Positions 37,221-46,917 of a stretch of 64,000 nucleotides of DNA are shown here, piece after piece. Position 1 is the first letter of the stretch; each line of letters starts with the position of its first letter. The stretch comes from Nesterenkonia natronophila (lineage in GTDB: Bacteria; Actinomycetota; Actinomycetes; Actinomycetales; Micrococcaceae), in the NCBI RefSeq assembly GCF_003595215.1, contig NZ_QYZP01000001.1:992001-1056000 (forward strand). Reading direction: 5' to 3'. Under the pieces are notes generated by a model that saw only the letters and a program-made list of their open reading frames with translations, had not been told where the DNA came from and ran no database searches. Both the position numbers and the translations under genes were made by a program.

Positions 37221-40200
37221 GTGAGCCCGAAAAAGGTGATCTCCCCTTACGAGCGTTACGCCGCCTTCCCTGATAAGGCCGGTCTCTACGACCCCGCCAA
37301 AGAGCACGAAAACTGCGGCATGGCCGCTATCGCTACCCTTCGGGGGGAACCTGGTCACGACATTGTTGACTATGCGCTCCACGCTCTGCGTTGTGTTGAG
37401 CACCGCGGGGCCACCGGGGGAGATGTCGGTACGGGAGATGGTGCGGGCATCATCACGCAGATCCCTGATGAGTTCTTCCGCGCCGTGGTGGACATTGAAC
37501 TGCCAGCCGTTGGAGAGTACGCGGCAGGCACCGCCTTTCTGCCCAAGGAAGCAGCCGAACGCGAAGAAACCATGGCGAGCTTCGAGGAGATGGCTGGAGT
37601 TCAGGGACTGAGCGTTCTCGGATGGCGCGATGTGCCGGTGGATGACTCCCTGATCGGGAGCCTCTCCCGCGACGCCATGCCGTTCTTCAAGCAGGTTTTC
37701 CTCACGATGGCTGACGAGGAGTCTATCGAGTATCAGGACTCCGCTGAGGGCACACTCGACCAGCGAGCCTGGAGACTGCGGAAGCGGGCTCAGGTCCGGT
37801 TGGGCATCTACTTCGCGTCACTGTCTTCGCGGACCATCACCTATAAGGGCATGCTGACTACGGCTCAGCTGGAGCCCTTCTATCCGGACCTCTCTGATGA
37901 GCGGTACAAGTCCACGCTGGGCATTGTCCACTCCCGGTTCTCCACTAACACCTTCCCCTCCTGGCCCCTGGCCCAGCCGCTTCGGTATCTTGCGCACAAC
38001 GGTGAGATCAACACCGTCGAAGGCAACCGGAACTGGATGCGGGCTCGCCAAGCGACGATGTTCGGCCCTGTATTGGGTGACGATCCCGAGTATCTCTTCC
38101 CCATCTGCACACCTGGAGCCTCCGACTCCACCAGCTTCGACGAAGCCGCTGAACTGCTGATGCTCTCCGGCCGGCCCCTTTCGATGGCCATGCGGATGAT
38201 GATTCCGGAAGCCTGGGAGAACCACGAGTCTATGGACCCTGACCTGCGGGCCTTCTACGAGTATCACTCCACGCTTATGGAGCCGTGGGACGGGCCCGCG
38301 GCCATCGCCTTCACTGACGGTGACCAGCTGGGTGCAGTGTTGGACCGCAACGGGCTGCGCCCTGCCCGGTGGTGGGTCACTGAGGAGGGACTTGTAGTCC
38401 TCTCCTCTGAAGTGGGCGTTGCAGATCTGGAGCCTTCCTCGGTGGTGCGCAAGGGACGTGTGGCCCCGGGCATGATGTTCCTCGCAGACACCAAAGAGGG
38501 TCGCATCATCGAGGACGAAGAGATAAAGGCTGATTTCGCGTCCAAGCAGCCCTGGCGCGAATGGGTCGATGAGAACCGAGTCACACTTGAAGATCTGCCT
38601 GAGCGGCTGCACGTGAAGCACCCGGCTGGTTCGGTTCGACTGCGTCAGCAGACGTTCGGTTACACCCATGAGGAGCTCAGAATTCTCATCGGCCCCATGG
38701 CAGCGACTGGCGCTGAACCCCTGGGCGCAATGGGGACGGACACTCCCATCGCCGTGCTGGCTGAGCGACAGCGGCTGCTGTTCGACTACTTCGTGCAGAC
38801 ATTCGCACAAGTCACCAACCCGCCGCTGGACGCGATCCGCGAAGAACTGGTGACCTCGCTCTCACGACATGTCGGCGCCGAGGGAAACCTCCTGGACAAT
38901 GGGCAGGTCAGAGCCAAGCAGATCAAGTTGGACTTCCCGGTGTTGACCAACGACCAGCTGGCGCGCATCGCCAATCACCGCAAAGAGGACGGCAGCAAAG
39001 CGGCCCTGCGTATCCGTGGACTCTTCCGCGCGGGATCCACGGAGGATGAGTTCCGCCAGCGGATTCGCACCCTATGCGAACAAGTCTCGGCCGCAGTCAA
39101 TCGTGGGGTCAGCTATATCGTCATCTCCGACCGAGACTCCAACGCCCAGTGGGCACCCATCCCCTCTCTGCTCTTAGTCTCAGCGATTCACCACCACCTG
39201 CTGAAATCGGCAAACCGCACGAAGGCCTCCCTCTTGGTCGAGGCGGGTGATGTGCGCGAGGTCCACCATGTGGCGTGCCTCATCGGCTACGGCGCGTCCG
39301 CGGTCAACCCGTACCTGGCCATCGAGACGGCTGAAGACATGGTCCGCCGAGGTGAGATCTCTATGGTTACCGAGGAGCAGGCCGTAAGCAATCTCATCAA
39401 GGCCCTCGGAAAGGGCCTGCTGAAGATCATGTCCAAAATGGGTATCTCCACGGTCAGCTCCTACTGCGGCGCCCAAACTTTCGAAGCCGTTGGCTTGGCA
39501 CAGAATGTGGTGGATCAGTTCTTTTCAGGCACTGACTCGCTCATGGGTGGAGTGGGTCTCGATGTCCTGGCCCGGGAGGCGCTGGAACGTCACTCCAAGG
39601 CCTACCCGCCTTCTGGAAACGGACTCGGCCGAGGTGATGAGCTGGAGGTGGGTGGAGAGTATCAGTGGCGGCGTGAGGGCCCTCCCCACCTGTTCAACCC
39701 AGAGACCGTTTTCAAACTTCAACATGCCTCAAGGACCCGTCGTTATGACGTGTTCAAGCAGTACACGAAGACAGTGGACGACCAGTCCAAGGCACTGATG
39801 ACACTGCGTGGTCTCTTCAAGCTCGAAAACAGCCGTCCGCCGGTTCCGATCAGCGAAGTCGAACCGGTCTCGGAGATCGTCAAGCGGTTCCAGACCGGAG
39901 CTATGAGCTATGGGTCAATCTCTCAAGAGGCCCATGAGACACTGGCGATTGCCATGAACCGCCTCGGGGGGCGCTCCAACACCGGTGAGGGCGGCGAACA
40001 CCCGCAGCGGCTAATGGACCCTGAACGGCGCAGTGCCATCAAACAGATTGCCTCCGGTCGGTTCGGGGTGACCAGCCAGTACCTCACGCACGCTGACGAC
40101 CTGCAGATCAAGATGGCCCAGGGAGCGAAGCCTGGCGAGGGTGGGCAGCTCATGGGCAAGAAGGTTTATCCGTGGGTGGCCGAGACGCGGCACTCCACAC

Positions 40201-41822
40201 CGGGCGTGTCACTGGTGTCACCTCCGCCGCACCATGACATCTATTCCATCGAAGACCTCAAGCAGCTGATCTATGATCTCAAGCGCGCCAACACCGGTGC
40301 TCGGGTGCATGTGAAGCTGGTGTCATTGCACGGCGTGGGCACTGTGGCCGCCGGAGTGGCGAAGGCTTCGGCCGACGTCGTTCTCATCTCGGGGCACGAC
40401 GGTGGAACGGGTGCCTCACCGCTGAACTCCCTCAAACATGCAGGCACCCCCTGGGAGCTGGGTCTGGCGGAGGCCCAACAGACGCTGATGCTCAACGGGC
40501 TGCGTGAACGCATCACCGTGCAGGTCGACGGTCAGCTCAAGACCGGACGAGATGTGGTGATCGCCGCGCTGCTCGGTGCGGAGGAGTATGGATTCGCCAC
40601 CAGCGCCCTGGTTGTGTCCGGTTGCATCATGATGCGCGTGTGTCACCTGGACACCTGCCCGGTGGGTGTCGCTACGCAGAACCCGACGCTGCGTGAGCGT
40701 TACACCGGTAAAGCCGACCATGTGGTGAACTTCTTCGAGTTCGTAGCCCAAGAGGTTCGTGAGTACCTCGCCGAGTTGGGATTCCGGACCATGGACGAAG
40801 CGATCGGGCATATCACCTCACTCAACATTGAGGATGCCAAACGCCACTGGAAGACTGAAGGTTTGGACCTGGGACGGGTGCTCAACGGTTGGGACCCGGA
40901 AGACCCACAGGTGGCGCGCCAACTGCGCAGGACGACCACCCAGGACCACGGACTGGACGAACACTTCGACGTGGACCTGATAGAACAGGCGCAACGGTCT
41001 ATCCAACATGGCGAGCCCGTCAAGCTCAAACGAAACGTCGTGAACACCGACCGCGCAGTGGGCACCATGCTCGGCCACGAGGTCACCAAGGCACGTGGAC
41101 TCTCCAGTATGGAGAGCAACACCATCGACATCAGCCTCAACGGACAGGCCGGGCAGTCCCTGGGGGCCTTCCTCCCGCACGGAATCACAATTCGCCTCTC
41201 CGGAGACGCCAACGACTACGTGGGCAAGGGTCTCTCCGGTGGGCGTGTCATCGTCGCCCCTGAGCCGGAGGCGCCCTTCGAGGCCTCGGACAACGTCATC
41301 GCCGGCAACGTGATCGGCTACGGAGCCACCGCCGGAGAGCTTTTCCTCTGCGGCCAGGTCGGGGAGCGGTTCCTGGTGCGCAACTCCGGAGCCACCGCAG
41401 TGGCCGAAGGCGTTGGAGATCATGGGTGTGAGTACATGACAGGGGGACAGGCCCTCATTCTGGGACCTGTGGGCCGCAACTTCGGAGCCGGTATGTCCGG
41501 CGGGACAGCTTTTATTTTGGACTTCGATCAGGCCCAGCTCAACCGGCAGGCGGCCGACAACGGGGAGCTCCTCCTGCTGAGCCCTGACGAGGAGGACCGG
41601 CAGATCATCTTGGACCTGCTGCGCCGCCATTACGAGGAGACGGACTCGACCTTGGCTGCCCGGCTTCTGGAAGATCCTCCCGCACTCCTGGCGCGGATCA
41701 CCAAGATTCTCCCGCGTGACTTTGATCGGGTGCTCACTGCTCGCAGTGCGGCCCTCGACGAGGGCCTTGACCCCGACGGCGACGCCGCATGGCAGAAGAT
41801 ATTGGAGGTGACCAATGGCTGA
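37221..41822 (+). CDS. gltB: GltB, glutamate synthase large subunit
   Basis: NADPH-GOGAT large chain; makes glutamate from glutamine and 2-oxoglutarate. The 1533 residues begin with a short propeptide; the mature N-terminal nucleophile is Cys32 in [10 protein letters not shown]. Then come the glutaminase domain ([41 protein letters not shown]), the central domain, the FMN synthase domain ([26 protein letters not shown]), 3Fe-4S cysteines in [15 protein letters not shown], and the C-terminal beta-helix. GTG 37221 is ten bases behind GAGGAAGGA, which suits it better than a TTG 21 bases earlier. Confidence 0.96.
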   Translation: MSPKKVISPYERYAAFPDKAGLYDPAKEHENCGMAAIATLRGEPGHDIVDYALHALRCVEHRGATGGDVGTGDGAGIITQIPDEFFRAVVDIELPAVGEYAAGTAFLPKEAAEREETMASFEEMAGVQGLSVLGWRDVPVDDSLIGSLSRDAMPFFKQVFLTMADEESIEYQDSAEGTLDQRAWRLRKRAQVRLGIYFASLSSRTITYKGMLTTAQLEPFYPDLSDERYKSTLGIVHSRFSTNTFPSWPLAQPLRYLAHNGEINTVEGNRNWMRARQATMFGPVLGDDPEYLFPICTPGASDSTSFDEAAELLMLSGRPLSMAMRMMIPEAWENHESMDPDLRAFYEYHSTLMEPWDGPAAIAFTDGDQLGAVLDRNGLRPARWWVTEEGLVVLSSEVGVADLEPSSVVRKGRVAPGMMFLADTKEGRIIEDEEIKADFASKQPWREWVDENRVTLEDLPERLHVKHPAGSVRLRQQTFGYTHEELRILIGPMAATGAEPLGAMGTDTPIAVLAERQRLLFDYFVQTFAQVTNPPLDAIREELVTSLSRHVGAEGNLLDNGQVRAKQIKLDFPVLTNDQLARIANHRKEDGSKAALRIRGLFRAGSTEDEFRQRIRTLCEQVSAAVNRGVSYIVISDRDSNAQWAPIPSLLLVSAIHHHLLKSANRTKASLLVEAGDVREVHHVACLIGYGASAVNPYLAIETAEDMVRRGEISMVTEEQAVSNLIKALGKGLLKIMSKMGISTVSSYCGAQTFEAVGLAQNVVDQFFSGTDSLMGGVGLDVLAREALERHSKAYPPSGNGLGRGDELEVGGEYQWRREGPPHLFNPETVFKLQHASRTRRYDVFKQYTKTVDDQSKALMTLRGLFKLENSRPPVPISEVEPVSEIVKRFQTGAMSYGSISQEAHETLAIAMNRLGGRSNTGEGGEHPQRLMDPERRSAIKQIASGRFGVTSQYLTHADDLQIKMAQGAKPGEGGQLMGKKVYPWVAETRHSTPGVSLVSPPPHHDIYSIEDLKQLIYDLKRANTGARVHVKLVSLHGVGTVAAGVAKASADVVLISGHDGGTGASPLNSLKHAGTPWELGLAEAQQTLMLNGLRERITVQVDGQLKTGRDVVIAALLGAEEYGFATSALVVSGCIMMRVCHLDTCPVGVATQNPTLRERYTGKADHVVNFFEFVAQEVREYLAELGFRTMDEAIGHITSLNIEDAKRHWKTEGLDLGRVLNGWDPEDPQVARQLRRTTTQDHGLDEHFDVDLIEQAQRSIQHGEPVKLKRNVVNTDRAVGTMLGHEVTKARGLSSMESNTIDISLNGQAGQSLGAFLPHGITIRLSGDANDYVGKGLSGGRVIVAPEPEAPFEASDNVIAGNVIGYGATAGELFLCGQVGERFLVRNSGATAVAEGVGDHGCEYMTGGQALILGPVGRNFGAGMSGGTAFILDFDQAQLNRQAADNGELLLLSPDEEDRQIILDLLRRHYEETDSTLAARLLEDPPALLARITKILPRDFDRVLTARSAALDEGLDPDGDAAWQKILEVTNG

Positions 41823-43281
41823 TCCACGTGGGTTTCTCAAGCACCGCGAGCGACAGGACAGGCCATCCCGCCCGGTTCCGGTGCGCATCATGGACTTCAA
41901 AGAGGTCAAGGAGCGTCAAGATCGGGGGGTGACCCAGACCCAGGCGGGACGCTGCATGGACTGCGGCATCCCGTTCTGTCACACTGGCTGCCCACTGGGG
42001 AATCTCATCCCGGAATGGAATGATCTGGTATGGCGGGATCAGTGGGCTGAAGCCTCCGAGCGGCTGCATATGACCAACAACTTTCCGGAGTTCACCGGCC
42101 GTATCTGCCCCGCCCCCTGCGAAACATCCTGCGTGTTGGGGATCAACCAGCCAGCCGTGACCATCAAGCAGTCTGAAGTCGAGATCGCTGATGAGGCGCT
42201 AGAGAAGGGCTTCGTGGAGCCTGTTCCTCCGAACCGGCTCACGGGCAAGACTGTCGCTGTGGTCGGTTCCGGTCCTGCGGGATTGGCAGCCGCTCAGCAG
42301 CTGACCCGCGCCGGCCACACTGTGGCGGTCTACGAGCGCGACGACCGGCTGGGGGGTCTGATGCGCTACGGAATACCGGATTTCAAGATGGAGAAGCAGC
42401 TGGTGGACTTCCGGATCACTCAGATGGAGGCTGAAGGGACCCGCTTCTACCCCTCTACCGACATCGGTTCGGATATCAGCTGGGACAGTCTCCGCGACTC
42501 CTACGACGCCATCATCGTGGCCACCGGGGCCATGGTCCCCCGGGATCTGCGAATACCGGGAAGGGGACTCAGCGGCATCCACTTCGCCATGAACTACCTC
42601 GTTCAGTCCAACAGGGCAGTGGCGGGCGACGACGTACTGGACCAGATCCATGCCAAGGATAAGCATGTGGTCATCCTGGGCGGCGGGGACACCGGCGCCG
42701 ATTGTATCGGCACCGCCCACCGCCATCAGGCTAAGTCGGTGACCACCCTGGCCATCGGTAAGGAGCTGCCCCGAGAGCGGCCTGAGCATGAGCCGTGGCC
42801 AATGGACCCCCGAGTCTTCGAAGTCTCCAGCGCCCATGAGGAGGGTGGCGAGGTCAAGTGGTTGGCGTCCACTGTGGAGTTCCTGGGCGACGAGAACGGC
42901 CACGTCCGCGCACTGCGCGGGGCCGAGACTCAGTACAACAGTGACGGAACCCGCACGCCCAAGTCCGGCACAGAGTGGGAGATGCCGGCCGATCTCGTAC
43001 TCCTGGCGCTGGGATTCACGGGTGCAGAGCCGCAGACGCTCACCGACCAGTTGGGAATGGAATTCGCCCCCCATGGGACCGTGCACCGCGCGGAGGACTT
43101 CCAGACCAACATTGAAGGCATCTACACGGTTGGCGACGCCGGCCGCGGCGCCTCGTTGGTGGTCTGGGCTATTGCGGAAGGTCGCGCGGCTGCCGCGAAA
43201 GTGGACGAATATCTGGAAGGCAGCACCCGGCTCCCCGCTCCGGTGTCGCCCAGCGATCGAGCTATCACGTTGGCTCCCTGA
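41815..43281 (+). CDS. gltD: GltD, glutamate synthase small subunit
   Basis: FAD/NADPH-binding subunit with two 4Fe-4S clusters that feeds electrons to GltB. The 488 residues have the N-terminal cluster cysteines ([33 protein letters not shown]), the FAD site [17 protein letters not shown], the NADPH site [13 protein letters not shown], and a C-terminal [22 protein letters not shown]. It overlaps gltB by eight bases. Confidence 0.96.
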   Translation: MADPRGFLKHRERQDRPSRPVPVRIMDFKEVKERQDRGVTQTQAGRCMDCGIPFCHTGCPLGNLIPEWNDLVWRDQWAEASERLHMTNNFPEFTGRICPAPCETSCVLGINQPAVTIKQSEVEIADEALEKGFVEPVPPNRLTGKTVAVVGSGPAGLAAAQQLTRAGHTVAVYERDDRLGGLMRYGIPDFKMEKQLVDFRITQMEAEGTRFYPSTDIGSDISWDSLRDSYDAIIVATGAMVPRDLRIPGRGLSGIHFAMNYLVQSNRAVAGDDVLDQIHAKDKHVVILGGGDTGADCIGTAHRHQAKSVTTLAIGKELPRERPEHEPWPMDPRVFEVSSAHEEGGEVKWLASTVEFLGDENGHVRALRGAETQYNSDGTRTPKSGTEWEMPADLVLLALGFTGAEPQTLTDQLGMEFAPHGTVHRAEDFQTNIEGIYTVGDAGRGASLVVWAIAEGRAAAAKVDEYLEGSTRLPAPVSPSDRAITLAP

Positions 43282-43316
43282 TACGCGGGGCCGTTCTGCA
43301 GGAGCGCATTCTGCGA

Positions 43317-43322
43317 TAGGCT
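43317..43322 (+). promoter_or_regulatory. Possible -10 box for pyk
   Basis: TAGGCT with a weak TTCTGC 17 bp upstream (43294-43299). It would give a 5' leader of about 60 bases that ends in the pyk Shine-Dalgarno (AGAGGTGAGG). Confidence 0.35.
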
Positions 43323-43388
43323 CGCACACACATCCGGCCCAATGTCGTGCCGCACTCGATACCGCTCGACAACCACTAGAGGTGAGGC

Positions 43389-44921
43389 ATGAGACACGCC
43401 AAAATCGTTGCCACGTTCGGCCCAGCAACGGCAGGGTACGAGAAGACGCGAGAACTGATCGAGGCCGGTGTGGACGTGGTCAGAGTCAACATGAGCCACG
43501 GCGAGTATGAAGTCCACGAGGAGACCTACAGCACTGTCCGGGAAGTGGCCAAGGACCTCCGGCGTGCCGTTGCCCTCTTCGCCGACCTTCAGGGGCCCAA
43601 GATTCGACTGGGTCGCTTCGCAGCCGGACCGCATGACCTTGATGTGGGCCAGCGCTTCACGATCACCACGCGTGATATGGAGGGCACCGCGGACCTCTGC
43701 TCCACCACGTTGGACACCCTTCCGCAGGACGTGAAGGTGGGTGACACGCTGCTGATCGACGACGGAAAAGTCAGTCTTCGTGCTGTTGAAGTCACGGACA
43801 CTGATGTTGTCACTGAAGTTGTGGTGCCCGGGACGGTCTCCAACAACAAGGGCATCAACCTGCCCGGCGTGGCTGTGTCCGTTCCTGCGCTGAGCCAGAA
43901 GGACGAGGCTGATCTGCGCTGGGCACTGCGTACTGGCTTCGACATGATTGCCCTGTCGTTCGTCCGCGACGCTGCTGACATTGAGGCAGTGCACAGGATT
44001 ATGGATGAGGAGGGTCGACGCGTCCCCATTATCGCCAAGATCGAAAAGCCCCAGGCTGTGGAGGCACTGCAGGACGTCATCGACGCATTCGACGCCGTGA
44101 TGGTAGCGCGCGGAGATCTGGGTGTTGAACTGCCACTGGAAGAAGTTCCCCTCGTGCAGAAGCGTGCAGTGGAGCTCGCCCGACGTTGGGCCAAACCGGT
44201 CATCGTGGCGACCCAGGTGCTTGAGTCTATGATCGACAACCCCCGTCCGACTCGGGCGGAGGCATCCGACTGCGCCAACGCGGTGTTGGACGGAGCTGAT
44301 GCGGTGATGCTCTCGGGGGAGACTTCGGTGGGCACATACCCGGTCCAGACAGTTCAGACTATGGCGTCCATCATTCAGGCCACTGAGGTCAAGGGATTGG
44401 AACGCATCCCTCAGCTGGGCACTAAACCGCGGACCCGCGGTGGCGCCATCACAAGGGCGGCAAATGAGATCGCTGAACAGCTGGATGTGCCATATCTGGC
44501 GACCTTCACCCGGTCAGGAGATTCCGCGCGTCGACTCTCACGGCTCAGACCCAAACAGCCCATCTTCGCGTTCACCCACGTGGAACACACGCATAATGTA
44601 CTTTGCCTGTCCTGGGGCGTGCAGCCGCGGTGGGTGGAATTCGCCTCACACACAGACAAGATGACAGCTCAAGTGGAGAAGCTGCTGCTGGAGGAGGGAG
44701 TCGCTGCACCGGGAACGTTAGTGGTCATTGCCGCCGGTTCGCCTCCGGGACAGGCTGGCACCACCAACATGGTGAAGGTTCACCGAATCGGCGACCTGCC
44801 TGATGGGGGGCTCAGTGTAGAGGCGCTTCGTCGAGGGGAGGCCTCAGTCACGAAGGAGCCCGTTGGCCCGTGGCCCTCTGCCAGCGCATCAAGTGCCGCC
44901 TCCGCACACAGCGCGTTCTAG
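43389..44921 (+). CDS. pyk: Pyruvate kinase
   Basis: Last step of glycolysis, phosphoenolpyruvate plus ADP to pyruvate plus ATP. The 510 residues contain KIVATFGPAT, VNMSHGEYE, LFADLQGPKIRLG, IIAKIEKPQAVEAL with the catalytic Lys, VMVARGDLGVELPLEEVP, the ADP/Mg motif MLSGETSVGTYPV and a C-terminal allosteric domain. The Ser/Ala-rich last 20 residues exceed the normal fold. Strong AGAGGTGAGG Shine-Dalgarno. Confidence 0.97.
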   Translation: MRHAKIVATFGPATAGYEKTRELIEAGVDVVRVNMSHGEYEVHEETYSTVREVAKDLRRAVALFADLQGPKIRLGRFAAGPHDLDVGQRFTITTRDMEGTADLCSTTLDTLPQDVKVGDTLLIDDGKVSLRAVEVTDTDVVTEVVVPGTVSNNKGINLPGVAVSVPALSQKDEADLRWALRTGFDMIALSFVRDAADIEAVHRIMDEEGRRVPIIAKIEKPQAVEALQDVIDAFDAVMVARGDLGVELPLEEVPLVQKRAVELARRWAKPVIVATQVLESMIDNPRPTRAEASDCANAVLDGADAVMLSGETSVGTYPVQTVQTMASIIQATEVKGLERIPQLGTKPRTRGGAITRAANEIAEQLDVPYLATFTRSGDSARRLSRLRPKQPIFAFTHVEHTHNVLCLSWGVQPRWVEFASHTDKMTAQVEKLLLEEGVAAPGTLVVIAAGSPPGQAGTTNMVKVHRIGDLPDGGLSVEALRRGEASVTKEPVGPWPSASASSAASAHSAF

Positions 44922-44935
44922 GCTTGGTGCGTCGG

Positions 44936-45052
44936 TCACTGCTGATGGGCCAGGTGCCACCATGACATGAGGACTGAGATCAGCAGGAACACCAGTCCAG
45001 TCATCCAGGATATGCGGAATGCGAGATCCCAGAGGCTCATAAAGCTCTCCAT
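44936..45052 (-). CDS. Putative 38-residue single-span membrane protein
   Basis: A short ATG-to-TGA frame reading MESFMSLWDLAFRISWM- followed by a strongly hydrophobic helix (TGLVFLLISVLMSWW, about 17-32) and a polar HLAHQQ end. AGGAG stands about 12 bases before the ATG and an in-frame stop lies just upstream. Overlapping longer frames are hydrophilic and look like shadows. It is convergent with pyk and divergent from the TspO remnant. I do not recognise a family; coding status rests on the membrane-like composition and ribosome site. Confidence 0.4.
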   Translation of the reverse strand: MESFMSLWDLAFRISWMTGLVFLLISVLMSWWHLAHQQ

Positions 45053-45157
45053 GAGTTGACATTACTCCTGCCTGTGAGAGAAAGGAACCTCTGCTGGGGA
45101 ACTGGGACGCAGGCTCTGGGCTCCCACGGACTTCAGGCTCTTCATGGCTTCCTGTGC

Positions 45158-45366
45158 ATGAGCATGGGTGTCGCCGCACGGCTGGTCTGGCGCAAACGCC
45201 ACACCGTCAACGCCAAGCCCGCACTCATGATCTTCATTGCCATCGCAGGCACCGTCTGGAAGTTCTGGCCGACTTCTCGGGCAGCGGCGGTGCTGCTGCT
45301 TCCCTATCTGGCGTGGACTTCATACGCCTTCCACTCTCAACTTTTGCATCGCTCTCATGAACTGAC
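45158..45366 (+). pseudogene. TspO/MBR remnant (internally deleted)
   Basis: Within an open frame running 45056-45460, the stretch MGVAARLVWRKRH resembles the end of TspO helix 2. It joins directly to a segment like the last TspO helix, ending in FWPTSRAAAVLLLPYLAW. The middle helices (roughly 80 residues of a normal protein of about 160) are missing and the expected N-terminus is not recognisable. The downstream end runs antisense into the FUSC gene. TspO binds porphyrins and tryptophan-like ligands in the membrane; this copy is unlikely to work. Confidence 0.55.
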
Positions 45367-46395
45367 GCGCCTCAGGGAGCCACGACTAGTGATGAACTCG
45401 TACGACGCCGCAAGAATTGCCACAAGCATCGCCCCGGCCAGTGTGAAGCCGACTCGCTGAATATCAGCCGTGAGGACATCCGAGCCGTCCATATTCATCA
45501 GAACCACTGCAATGGTCAGCGCGAACGCGTACACGGCATAGTTGGCCTTGCGAACGAGTAGAACGACGGCAACAATGAGGGCCACCGCCGCCAGCGTGTC
45601 CAGCAACAGCGGCTGGTTCACGAAGACTGACCCGGCAAGTGCCGCAGCGGCACCCCCAAGGACTGTGCCCACCGAACGGCTCACCACACGTCCCCAAGTA
45701 TCAGCGAGACCTGGACGCACAATCACCAGGATCGTCAAGAGCAACCAGCCACCCGTCACCTCCGTGAGCCACGTCGAGGCCACGAATGCGGCAGACCCCA
45801 GCAGAACTGCGAGTGCGCCCCCATAACGAGCTGCCGAGGATTTGTTCAGAGGCTTCGCGGAGAGCTTCGGCAGGCGCGAATTCAGTAACGCGCTCACCGC
45901 CACCGCCCACAAACCACCCATCAGCACCATCCACACGGGGACCAACACCTGTCCGAGTCTGCCCGAGACCCAGTCGATTCCAGGCAGCTCAAGCGGCGGA
46001 GCTATTAGTGTCAGCGAGCACCATATGCAGGCCTGAACGGCGACTGCAGTCCATCCGTTCCGGGCGCATATCCCAAGGCCCAACCCTGCTGCCGCCATCA
46101 GCGCGGCCACCCCCCAAGGCCATGGATTGACCAGCTCTGCGCAGGCCACGAAGAGGACGGTCACACCGAGTGTGTCCCATGCCAGGCGCAGGCCGAACAG
46201 TGCGGCAATGAAAACGGGCACAGCGCCTGTCACGATGAACGGAGTCGCCGGTGCAAACTCGGTGCTAGACACGACGAATGCTGGCAAGGCGATCACGAGA
46301 ACAAGTGCCATCATCAGAGCACCAGAACGGAAGGTCTGTGCTAGCTCTCTCCTGAAGTGTCTGCTGCGGGAAAGCTCATCGTTGGTGAACGCCAT
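45355..46395 (-). CDS. FUSC-like inner membrane protein
   Basis: 346 residues, starting hydrophilic (about 1-23) and then with roughly ten hydrophobic segments in two sets of about five, separated by a loop near 190-205 (NSRLPKLSAKPLNKSSAARYGG). GWLLLTILVIVRPGLADTWGRVVSRSVGTVLGG matches the FUSC/YccS/aromatic-acid-exporter core, in which a conserved P-G...T..R..GT.LG pattern follows a helix. The large cytoplasmic domain of AaeB-type exporters is absent. Possibly an exporter or envelope protein; the substrate is unknown. No operon partner. Confidence 0.7.
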   Translation of the reverse strand: MAFTNDELSRSRHFRRELAQTFRSGALMMALVLVIALPAFVVSSTEFAPATPFIVTGAVPVFIAALFGLRLAWDTLGVTVLFVACAELVNPWPWGVAALMAAAGLGLGICARNGWTAVAVQACIWCSLTLIAPPLELPGIDWVSGRLGQVLVPVWMVLMGGLWAVAVSALLNSRLPKLSAKPLNKSSAARYGGALAVLLGSAAFVASTWLTEVTGGWLLLTILVIVRPGLADTWGRVVSRSVGTVLGGAAAALAGSVFVNQPLLLDTLAAVALIVAVVLLVRKANYAVYAFALTIAVVLMNMDGSDVLTADIQRVGFTLAGAMLVAILAASYEFITSRGSLRRVSS

Positions 46396-46739
46396 ATCTA
46401 CACCCCGGCATCAGATATCAATGAACTGCGTGAGCGTTGGACCTCACTGTATCCGTGAGGGTCAGAGCGCTCAACGAGTAGGACCCTGTGTTGATGCCTG
46501 TCTCTTGAGGGTTCGGGGCGTGGGGGTGCCTCTACCAGGGGGTCCACGCTCCGCCGTGACCAGCCACTGGGTGACAACACCACCGGACCATCAGTGCCTG
46601 GGGACACACGATCCTGCCCAGAAACCGGACCGGCCAACACCACCTACCCTGCCGGAAAGAAGGTCTCCTTAGAAGCTGACGGGGGCAGTGAGACGGCAAA
46701 TTCTCTTCACGCGCTGTGGCAGGTATTGTTAACGGGCTT
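46396..46739. other. Intergenic region without a supported gene
   Basis: Between the divergent FUSC gene and tRNA-Leu. Short frames on both strands are arginine/proline-rich shadows without ribosome sites. A TATTGT box at 46724-46729, 10 bases before the tRNA, is a plausible -10 element for tRNA-Leu. Nothing else is recognisable. Confidence 0.5.
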
Positions 46740-46822
46740 GCCCGCGTGGCGGAATGGTAGACGCACCGCACTCAAAATGCGGCGATCGAAAGATCGTGTG
46801 AGTTCGAGTCTCACCGCGGGCA
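46740..46822 (+). tRNA. tRNA-Leu (CAA)
   Basis: 83-nt class II cloverleaf with acceptor GCCCGCG/CGCGGGC, discriminator A, anticodon stem CCGCA/TGCGG around CTCAAAA (CAA), variable arm CGATCGAAAGATCG and T-arm GTGAGTTCGAGTCTCAC. CCA is not encoded. Confidence 0.96.
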
Positions 46823-46917
46823 CTCTTGGCATGTCGTAGCAACAGACCATTGATACAAGGGGTCGGGCAGGTGAGCTCCACGAGCATTGCACGGCGCGAC
46901 CCTCCGGTCGCGTGGTC

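Noticed and set aside
42199..43428. 409-codon minus-strand frame opposite gltD
   Set aside because: Antisense to the FAD and NADPH motifs of gltD; no ribosome site and no recognisable domain.
44889..45179. 96-codon minus-strand frame beside pyk
   Set aside because: Hydrophilic, proline-rich and without a ribosome site; the 38-codon membrane-like frame in another phase of the same strand is more credible.
46398..46643. 81-codon minus-strand frame in the gap before tRNA-Leu
   Set aside because: Ser/Pro/Arg-rich, no ribosome site, no similarity I can recognise.
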